Assembly (NCBI GenBank): GCA_021772875.1
Contig: JAJFLD010000034.1
Coordinates: forward strand, 1 to 20,502
Length of the DNA stretch: 20,502 nucleotides
Source: Ghiorsea sp.
GTDB lineage: Bacteria; Pseudomonadota; Zetaproteobacteria; Mariprofundales; Mariprofundaceae
Reading direction: 5' to 3'
Shown piece by piece: positions 15,210 through 20,502 of this stretch. A model generated the notes under the pieces. It did no database searches, was not told the origin of the DNA, and saw only the letters and a list, made by a program, of their open reading frames with translations. Numbering within the stretch: the first letter of the stretch is position 1; every line of letters starts with the position of its first letter. The position numbers and the translations under genes were made by a program.

Positions 15210-15514
15210 CTGAAGCGTTTGAAATTATTGTTCCTAAATTCCCTGAGCGTATTGAAAAGCTAGTTTGTGAAGAGCTAGAAGACGAAGGAACTTATGTGTA
15301 TATCCATGAAGATGATGGTACAACAATGACATTAAATGCGATTGCTTCGGCAGTATTTGATATGTGTGATGGTGCTACTTCAGCAGAAGACATGGCGAAG
15401 ATGCTAAGTGAAACGCTAACTGTTGATTACGAGGTTGCGTTGCGTGATGTTGGTAATATTTTAGAAGAGTTATCAGGTTTCGGTTTTTTAAAACGTAAGT
15501 GTCGGTCAGAGTAG
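15206..15514 (+). CDS. PqqD-family peptide chaperone (RRE-type)
   Basis: 102 residues, usual for stand-alone PqqD-like proteins. The signature block TLNAIASAVFDMCDGATSAE (about 41-60) corresponds to the family pattern of Asn, then a hydrophobic helix, then DG. Such proteins bind the leader of a precursor peptide and present it to a radical SAM enzyme. The ATG at 15206 overlaps the radical SAM stop and has GGAG 8 bases upstream; an earlier in-frame ATG inside the radical SAM gene is rejected. It also overlaps the kinase gene downstream by 16 bases. It is very acidic (about 20 Asp/Glu), fitting a partner for the basic N-terminus of the cysteine-rich protein. Confidence 0.9.
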   Translation: MTEAFEIIVPKFPERIEKLVCEELEDEGTYVYIHEDDGTTMTLNAIASAVFDMCDGATSAEDMAKMLSETLTVDYEVALRDVGNILEELSGFGFLKRKCRSE

Positions 15515-16404
15515 AAAATATAGGCTGGAGCGTGCAGTATCTTATTGCGGGTACTGTTGTGAAAGTCGAATCGGATTCTAAGGCATGCAAAGAAGATATG
15601 CACAAATTTCTTTGTCTTTATCAGCGTGTGACGAGCAATGACATTGATTTAACTTTTAGTGTGATGCAACAAGGTGACAGTTATAATTTTGTTTTCACAA
15701 ACAAGGCAGGGGAGCAAGACCAACTATGGTTTAGCTCTGATGAGCGCGAAATTAGTGCTGCTCTAGAAATTCACTTCTACAGTCAACTTATCCAATATTT
15801 AGACCCTGTTATTATTTCTATGCATGCAGCAGCGCTTAATGTTGGGGATTCTGCTTGTCTGTTTGCAGGTGTGTCAGGCGCAGGAAAAAGTAGTATTTGC
15901 ACAGCGGGACTTTTGGCAGGAGCAAAGTACTTGTCAGATGAATTTGCACTTTTAGATGTAAATGGGGCGATGCACCCGTTCCCGCGGCCTATGCAGTGGG
16001 AGTTTCCAACACATCCAGCCTTTGACCGTGAAATGATTCAGCAATCAGGGTTGATTTGTGCAGACTACTTTGATTTCCCTGATGTTTCAGGAGATATTGT
16101 ACGTTGCCATTTGTGGCACCCAACACATGTGCAACGTGAACCTTTAAAACTCACTTGTGTTGTGCTACATCAATATAATGGAAAATTAGAAAAGGCTGAG
16201 CTTACTGCTATACCAAGGCATGAAGCATTAATTGAACTTCCTCAGCATTTACATGTACAGCGTGGCATGGCAAAAGATTTACCCATGTTGAATCAACGTA
16301 TTGATAAAGGTTGCCATTTTTACCGTTTGAAATTTCCGAATGTATTTGAAGCGTGGGCATTGATTGAAAAAGAGATGTTTAAACTTTCTTCAGAAAACGT
16401 TTAA
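15499..16404 (+). CDS. HPr-kinase-related protein kinase (HprK-related A type)
   Basis: 301 residues. The P-loop GVSGAGKSS is at 124-132, followed by LSDEFALLD (145-153), the acidic switch typical of HPr kinase relatives, and preceded by MHAAAL (108-113), another hallmark of this group. The N-terminal 100 residues are divergent. Relatives are found next to PqqD-like proteins, and in paeninodin-type lasso clusters a similar kinase phosphorylates the precursor. The GTG at 15499 is the likely start, overlapping the PqqD-like gene by 16 bases; its ribosome-binding site is poor, so coupling is likely. It is the last gene of the operon; its 3' end overlaps the convergent ATP-grasp gene by 26 bases. 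Confidence 0.85.
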   Translation: MSVRVENIGWSVQYLIAGTVVKVESDSKACKEDMHKFLCLYQRVTSNDIDLTFSVMQQGDSYNFVFTNKAGEQDQLWFSSDEREISAALEIHFYSQLIQYLDPVIISMHAAALNVGDSACLFAGVSGAGKSSICTAGLLAGAKYLSDEFALLDVNGAMHPFPRPMQWEFPTHPAFDREMIQQSGLICADYFDFPDVSGDIVRCHLWHPTHVQREPLKLTCVVLHQYNGKLEKAELTAIPRHEALIELPQHLHVQRGMAKDLPMLNQRIDKGCHFYRLKFPNVFEAWALIEKEMFKLSSENV

Positions 16405-17527
16405 CCATCAGTTTTAACCAGGCTTGATTGGCTTGTTTATCAAGCTTGTCCCATGCGCCAAAACACGCCTGCGTTTGATGTTGGAACATTTTTTTGTATG
16501 TTGAATATTGAAAATTTTCCCAGTCGGGCTGATGGCCAGAAGATGCAATCATACGCGAATAAGATGTTTGGGAGCGTTGTAGACACACTGGTTCAAGGGC
16601 TGAGTTCGTAGTGTTTAAATGGTAATAAGCTTGTAACAAACCAGCACCATCTGCTTCTGCCAAACATGTCCAGCCAGATAGCCGAGGATTTATTTCTAGT
16701 AAGTGCCACTGCCCATTTTGATCTTGCTTACATTCAACTTCGGCAAAACCAACCCAGCCTATTGCTGTTAATAGTTCTACAGCAGCATGATATAGATTGG
16801 GTAACCACTCGGCTTTTGCTGCAAGGGTCTCACCAAAAGGGCCATAATGTGTTTGTGCTACCCTAAGTCGTCGTGCAGTAAAACCTCGGACAGGCCGAGT
16901 TTGTGTATCAAACAGTAATAAAACTGTTGCCATCTTTTCGGTGCTGCCTTGAATATATCTTTGTACACGTTGATGTAGGTGTAAAGGGTAGTGTGTATGC
17001 GCAGTTTCTAACCATATTTCTAAACTTTGTTGGTTGTAGAATGTAATGAAACCATCCCGAATTGATTTGAGTATGATGGGGAAACCAATCGCAATGGCAG
17101 TTTTTAAAAGGTCTTGCCCTGTACAGTAAGCTGTTGGTGGGATCCATAATGAGCCTTGCCACTGTTGTAGAGCAATAGTATTACACATATCAATTTGATT
17201 AGGACTTACCGTCAAAAAAGATAAACCATTTTTTCTTAATAAAGGGGCATATTCAGCAAGTAAGTCTGCAATGTCATCAACCACGGGCACAAAAACACCA
17301 GTGATGCCAGCTTTTTTTAGGTTAAGAGCGTAAATACCTTTGTTGACATCACCTAAACTTGGTAACTCAGTGACCTCATCAATAAACTGGCTATGTTTCA
17401 CCCATGGTGCTTCTTTTATGCTTTGTGTAATGCCGTGTATTTTGAAACCAGCTCGACCTGCAGATTGTGCTAGCGCAAACATTTGAGAGTCTTGCATATC
17501 ATGGAAAATAAAAGGTGGTTGATTCAT
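16379..17527 (-). CDS. ATP-grasp ligase-like protein
   Basis: 382 residues. An N-terminal Rossmann-like preATP-grasp region (1-110, with VFVPVVDDIADLLAEYAPLL) is followed by the ATP-grasp fold: the lysine block GFPIILKSI (148-156), then GFAEVECKQ (260-268) and HLLEINPRLSG (275-285), whose Glu and Asn bind Mg-ATP. It resembles carbamoyl-phosphate-synthase-type and peptide carboxylate-amine ligases that make acyl-phosphate intermediates; the substrate is unknown. The ATG is 3 bases after the nth stop without a ribosome-binding site, so it is translated with nth. Its 3' end overlaps the kinase gene of the radical SAM cassette on the other strand. It may be part of that cassette or an independent gene. 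Confidence 0.85.
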   Translation of the reverse strand: MNQPPFIFHDMQDSQMFALAQSAGRAGFKIHGITQSIKEAPWVKHSQFIDEVTELPSLGDVNKGIYALNLKKAGITGVFVPVVDDIADLLAEYAPLLRKNGLSFLTVSPNQIDMCNTIALQQWQGSLWIPPTAYCTGQDLLKTAIAIGFPIILKSIRDGFITFYNQQSLEIWLETAHTHYPLHLHQRVQRYIQGSTEKMATVLLLFDTQTRPVRGFTARRLRVAQTHYGPFGETLAAKAEWLPNLYHAAVELLTAIGWVGFAEVECKQDQNGQWHLLEINPRLSGWTCLAEADGAGLLQAYYHLNTTNSALEPVCLQRSQTSYSRMIASSGHQPDWENFQYSTYKKMFQHQTQACFGAWDKLDKQANQAWLKLMVKRFLKKV

Positions 17528-17530
17528 GTG

Positions 17531-18166
17531 TTATGTAACCATTTTTTCAGCCCAAGAACATTCTTGATTGATAGGGCAGATGTGGCATTTGGGTTTTCGG
17601 GCTGTGCAGGTATAACGGCCATGTAAAATAAGCCAGTGATGCGCATATTGCATATATTCTTTTGGGATGGCTTTAAGCAGCTTTTTTTCTACTTCCAGTG
17701 GTGTTTTTCCTGGTGCAAGTCCAGTGCGGTTGGAAACACGGAAGATGTGGGTGTCCACGGCCATGGTGGGTTCACCAAAAACGACATTAAGCACCACATT
17801 GGCAGTTTTTCTGCCAACACCAGGTAAGGATTCCAACTCTTTTCGTGTTTTGGGTACTTCGCCGTTAAATTCAGCCATTAATTTTCTCGCTGTTTGAATG
17901 GCATGTTTGGCTTTGCTATTGTACAAACCAATGGTGGAGATATAGCGCTTTAAACCTTCTTCGCCAAGCTCAAGGAAAGCTTGGGGGGTGTTGGCAATGG
18001 GATAGAGTTTGGCCGTGGCTTTGTTAACCCCAACATCGGTGGATTGGGCAGATAAAAGTACTGCGATAAGCAGCTCAAAGGGAGTTTGATAGTTGAGTTC
18101 TGTTTTGGGTTCGGGGTCAATGGCTTGCAGTGTTTTGAAAAGAAGCTGAATCGCTTGTTTGTTCAT
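17531..18166 (-). CDS. nth: Endonuclease III (DNA glycosylase/AP lyase)
   Basis: 211 residues, the same length as E. coli Nth. It removes oxidised pyrimidines and cleaves the abasic site in base excision repair. The helix-hairpin-helix LPGVGRKTANVVL carries catalytic K120, D138 is in AVDTHIFR, and the [4Fe-4S] ligands are C187, C194, C197 and C203 with the C-x6-C-x2-C-x5-C spacing; all four match E. coli positions. The start ATG follows the pilP-like stop by 12 bases with only a weak ribosome-binding site, so the genes form an operon. Confidence 0.97.
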   Translation of the reverse strand: MNKQAIQLLFKTLQAIDPEPKTELNYQTPFELLIAVLLSAQSTDVGVNKATAKLYPIANTPQAFLELGEEGLKRYISTIGLYNSKAKHAIQTARKLMAEFNGEVPKTRKELESLPGVGRKTANVVLNVVFGEPTMAVDTHIFRVSNRTGLAPGKTPLEVEKKLLKAIPKEYMQYAHHWLILHGRYTCTARKPKCHICPINQECSWAEKMVT

Positions 18167-18178
18167 GGATGAATAACT

Positions 18179-18703
18179 TTAGTCGTTGACCTCGGCTAAA
18201 GTTAAAGTGACTTGATGATCCACAACTTCACCTGCGGGATTGATGATTTGTTCAACCAGATAAATGGTTTGGCCATCAATTTTTTCAACGCGTCCACCAC
18301 GTTTTCCCATATAAGTGCCGCGACGCACAGTATAAGATTTACCCGTTGAATCTTGTACACTTGCGACCCAATCTTGTCCGGATTTTTTATATGTACCTAC
18401 CAAGGATAAGGTGCTTAAATCGTATTGCTCTAGGATTTCACGTTGCCTTTTATTGGCAGGTAAGCGCTCGCGGTTTTTAAAACGTTGCGCTTCTTCCATG
18501 CGATTTTTGGCAAAGGATGATAAAAACGGGTCACGGATGTTTTCGAGGTCAATATCGGGTGCTTTCATGAGACGAGACATGGCGTCAGGCATTTTTTCTT
18601 CTTCGCTTGTCGGCGTTTCTTCAACGGCAACTGCGGCCAAAACAGGTTGAGCCACGAGGAAAAATGATAGCACAGCAAACAATAAATATGGAATACGCAT
18701 CAT
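18179..18703 (-). CDS. PilP-like type IV pilus assembly protein
   Basis: 174 residues from the chosen start. A signal peptide (MMRIPYLLFAVLSFFLVAQP, cut near LAA) precedes a flexible acidic linker and a C-terminal domain with the PilP pattern: DPFLSSFAK, then LEQYDLSTLSLVGTYKK, YTVRRGTYMGKRGGRVEKID and a closing beta strand. PilP links the inner-membrane PilMNO complex to the PilQ secretin in the periplasm. Unlike typical PilP it lacks an obvious lipobox cysteine. No pilM, pilN, pilO or pilQ is beside it; it is grouped with purB upstream and nth downstream. A GTG at 18709 opens the frame, but GGAG is better spaced from the ATG at 18703. A GspC-like homology-region protein is an alternative reading. 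Confidence 0.72.
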   Translation of the reverse strand: MMRIPYLLFAVLSFFLVAQPVLAAVAVEETPTSEEEKMPDAMSRLMKAPDIDLENIRDPFLSSFAKNRMEEAQRFKNRERLPANKRQREILEQYDLSTLSLVGTYKKSGQDWVASVQDSTGKSYTVRRGTYMGKRGGRVEKIDGQTIYLVEQIINPAGEVVDHQVTLTLAEVND

Positions 18704-18800
18704 AAACACTCCAGCAAAAAGATATGAGTTAGGTGACCCTTCTCATGTAGTTACTTAGGAAGTTTAGCCCAAGACCTTGAAATATCAACACAAGTAATGC

Positions 18801-20174
18801 TCAAGTGTGTTTATTTTTTCCCATCAAGGCAGCATTACCAATATAATCTGCTGGTGTCATAGCCATCAAACGTGTTTTTGCATCCTCTGGGATTTCCAAG
18901 GCTTGAATGAATGTACGTAAACCTTGCGTGGTGATGCCAGTGCCTCGGGTCAGGGCTTTCATTTGCTCATAAGGGTTTTCTAAACCATAACGTCGCATCA
19001 CAGTTTGTACGGCTTCACCCAAAACTTCCCAGGTTTGATCCAGATCAGCTAACATTTTACCTTCATTTACTTCCAATTTACTCAAACCACGATCAAGAGA
19101 AGACAATGAAAGCAGGGTATAACCAAAACCAACGCCTAAGTTGCGTAAGACTGTTGAATCGGTTAAATCACGTTGCCAGCGAGAAATAGGAAGTTTCTCG
19201 GCCAGATGTTGCAACATGGCATTGGCGAGGCCTAAGTTTCCTTCGGCATTTTCAAAATCAATAGGGTTCACTTTGTGGGGCATAGTAGAAGAGCCGACCT
19301 CGCCAGCTATCACACGCTGTTTAAAGAAACCAAGTGAAATATAACCCCAAATATCGCGGCAAAAATCAATCAAAATAATGTTAAAACGAGAGCTTGCTTG
19401 ATTGAGTTCGGCGATATAATCATGGGGCTCAATTTGGGTGGTGTATGGGTTCCAGCTCAAGCCAATCGATTCGACAAAGTCTTGGGCAGTGTTTAACCAA
19501 TCCACATCAGGATAAGCGATAAGGTGTGCGTTAAAGTTGCCTGTGGCACCATTGATTTTTCCTGAAATTTCAACGTTGGCAATTTGTTTGCGCTGACGAT
19601 CCAAACGAGCAACAACATTCATCCATTCTTTACCCATGGTTGAAGGGGATGCGGGTTGACCATGGGTGCGAGCCAACATCGGCATGGCTGCCATGTCGTT
19701 TGCCATAGATTCTATAAGGGCTGTGGTTTTATCCATAGCAGGCAGCAAGACAGTGTCGCGGGCTTCTTTAAGCATTAAACCATACGCTAAGTTGTTGATA
19801 TCTTCAGATGTGCAGGCAAAATGAATAAATTCAGAAACCAATGCAAGCTCATCATGGGCAGCAACCTTTTCTTTAAGGAAATATTCTACAGCTTTTACAT
19901 CGTGATTGGTGGTTGCTTCAATTGTTTTAACACGCTCAGCATCAGCCACAGAAAAAGAACTGACGATGTTATCTAAGAAGCTGTTGGCAGCCGAAGATAA
20001 TGTAGCAACCTCAAGAATATCTTGGTGATTGGCCAACATTTGCAACCAACGCACTTCAACCAAAACACGTGCTTTAATCAGACCAAACTCACTAAATATA
20101 GGGCGCAGTTCACTGATTTTATTAGCATAACGGCCATCAAGTGGCGATAAAGCAGTGAGTGTAGAGTGAATCAT
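18801..20174 (-). CDS. purB: Adenylosuccinate lyase
   Basis: 457 residues, close to the 456 of E. coli PurB and of that subtype. It acts twice in purine synthesis, releasing fumarate from SAICAR and from adenylosuccinate. The family signature GSSTMPHKVNPIDFENAEGN spans 294-313, with the catalytic serine at 295-296; the general acid region TSEDINN is at 122-128, and H171 is in ARTHGQPASP (168-177). The ATG at 20174 has AGAGG about 8 bases upstream. It is the first complete gene left of the yciO-like gene. Confidence 0.97.
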   Translation of the reverse strand: MIHSTLTALSPLDGRYANKISELRPIFSEFGLIKARVLVEVRWLQMLANHQDILEVATLSSAANSFLDNIVSSFSVADAERVKTIEATTNHDVKAVEYFLKEKVAAHDELALVSEFIHFACTSEDINNLAYGLMLKEARDTVLLPAMDKTTALIESMANDMAAMPMLARTHGQPASPSTMGKEWMNVVARLDRQRKQIANVEISGKINGATGNFNAHLIAYPDVDWLNTAQDFVESIGLSWNPYTTQIEPHDYIAELNQASSRFNIILIDFCRDIWGYISLGFFKQRVIAGEVGSSTMPHKVNPIDFENAEGNLGLANAMLQHLAEKLPISRWQRDLTDSTVLRNLGVGFGYTLLSLSSLDRGLSKLEVNEGKMLADLDQTWEVLGEAVQTVMRRYGLENPYEQMKALTRGTGITTQGLRTFIQALEIPEDAKTRLMAMTPADYIGNAALMGKNKHT

Positions 20175-20233
20175 AATTAAACCTCTGGAGATGCAACATG
20201 TTTTAAAAGGATGCCAAATGTACAGTGCAGTTT

Positions 20234-20261
20234 TTTATATGCAATGTGGCTCAAACTTCAA
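20234..20261 (-). promoter_or_regulatory. Candidate purB promoter
   Basis: On the minus strand TTGAAG (20256-20261) and TATAAA (20234-20239) are 16 bases apart, about 60 bases before the purB ATG. The -10 matches at five positions and the -35 at four. No PurR-type palindrome was recognised nearby. Confidence 0.45.
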
Positions 20262-20271
20262 AGCTTTGTGT

Positions 20272-20502
20272 CTACAACCAATCACCAAGACCCATACGTC
20301 GCAGTTCTGGTGCATCGCCGCATAAATCAACAACTGTTGTTGGTGTAACATCACCCCAGCCCACATCGAGAAAAATAGCAGGTAGATGTTTGATACGTGA
20401 AACAATCAAATCAGGGTCTGAGGCGATAAAATCGTCATCAGGGAATTGCATTGATGTGGCCAACATAGGTTGAGCTAAGGTTTCGAGCAGCATCTGACAT
20501 AC
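20272..20502 (-). CDS. YrdC/Sua5-domain protein of the YciO type, C-terminal part (cut by window edge)
   Basis: The last 76 residues of a gene running off the right edge. The sequence VCQMLLETLAQPMLATSMQF and the closing region VTPTTVVDLCGDAPELRRMG match the C-terminal part of YciO-like proteins, where the TVVDL motif is a hallmark of the YrdC fold. True Sua5/TsaC proteins make threonylcarbamoyl-AMP for tRNA t6A; the role of YciO-type relatives is less certain. The stop TAG at 20272-20274 is 97 bases before purB. Confidence 0.75.
   Translation of the reverse strand, partial: VCQMLLETLAQPMLATSMQFPDDDFIASDPDLIVSRIKHLPAIFLDVGWGDVTPTTVVDLCGDAPELRRMGLGDWL

Noticed and set aside
13533..16404. PQQ biosynthesis operon
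   Set aside because: A PqqD-like protein and a radical SAM enzyme are present, but there is no PqqA-type peptide with Glu and Tyr, no PqqB or PqqC, and the radical SAM gene is not PqqE-like at its ends.
12299..16404. Lasso-peptide cluster
   Set aside because: The accessory-type kinase and nucleotidyltransferase are there, but no asparagine-synthetase-like cyclase, no transglutaminase-like protease and no short lasso precursor.
18710..18800. Terminator after purB
   Set aside because: Only a weak ACAC/GTGT pairing could be found, without a T-run, so no terminator is claimed.

Overview
The window reads as chromosome from a Gram-negative, probably free-living pseudomonadotal bacterium. The main reasons are a cytosolic AmpD-type amidase, a PilP-like pilus protein, a three-subunit proton-translocating transhydrogenase, a periplasmic class I cytochrome c, and housekeeping enzymes whose catalytic residues fall at or near Escherichia coli numbering (endonuclease III, adenylosuccinate lyase). 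GC content is moderate. A Zetaproteobacteria-like or deep gammaproteobacterial origin is possible, but the sequence alone does not settle it. Gene density is high: no gap exceeds about 240 bases, and no tRNA, rRNA, insertion sequence or CRISPR array was seen.

Layout. 1-1290 (minus): a multi-pass membrane protein followed by a winged-helix regulator (cut by the window edge), behind a good promoter overlapped by two copies of one dyad operator. 1450-3076 (minus): a TetR-type regulator overlapping a nitrilase-superfamily amidohydrolase gene, with a perfect 19+19 inverted repeat over the promoter and ribosome-binding site. 3114-7497 (minus): a compact cofactor and cell-wall operon, read as small leader ORF, membrane protein, nadC, birA, coaX, a small membrane-anchored protein and ampD. 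7559-8179 (minus): an orphan LuxR-type response regulator. 8368-11673 (plus): pntAA-pntAB-pntB plus a small exported protein, ending at a clear terminator. 11751-12203 (minus): a cytochrome c.

12299-16404 is the most unusual part. A nucleotidyltransferase-fold gene (minus) is divergent from a plus-strand operon coding for a 147-residue, 15-cysteine protein with a Tat-like signal, a radical SAM/SPASM-like enzyme, a PqqD-like peptide chaperone and an HPr-kinase-related kinase. This looks like a post-translational modification cassette (RiPP-like) whose likely substrate is the exported cysteine-rich protein. It is more AT-rich than its surroundings by eye and has no recognisable protease, transporter or lasso/lanthipeptide cyclase. 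An ATP-grasp gene converges on it from the right with overlapping 3' ends, but that gene is coupled to nth.

16379-20502 (minus): yciO-like gene (partial), purB, a pilP-like gene away from any visible pilMNOQ genes, nth and the ATP-grasp gene.
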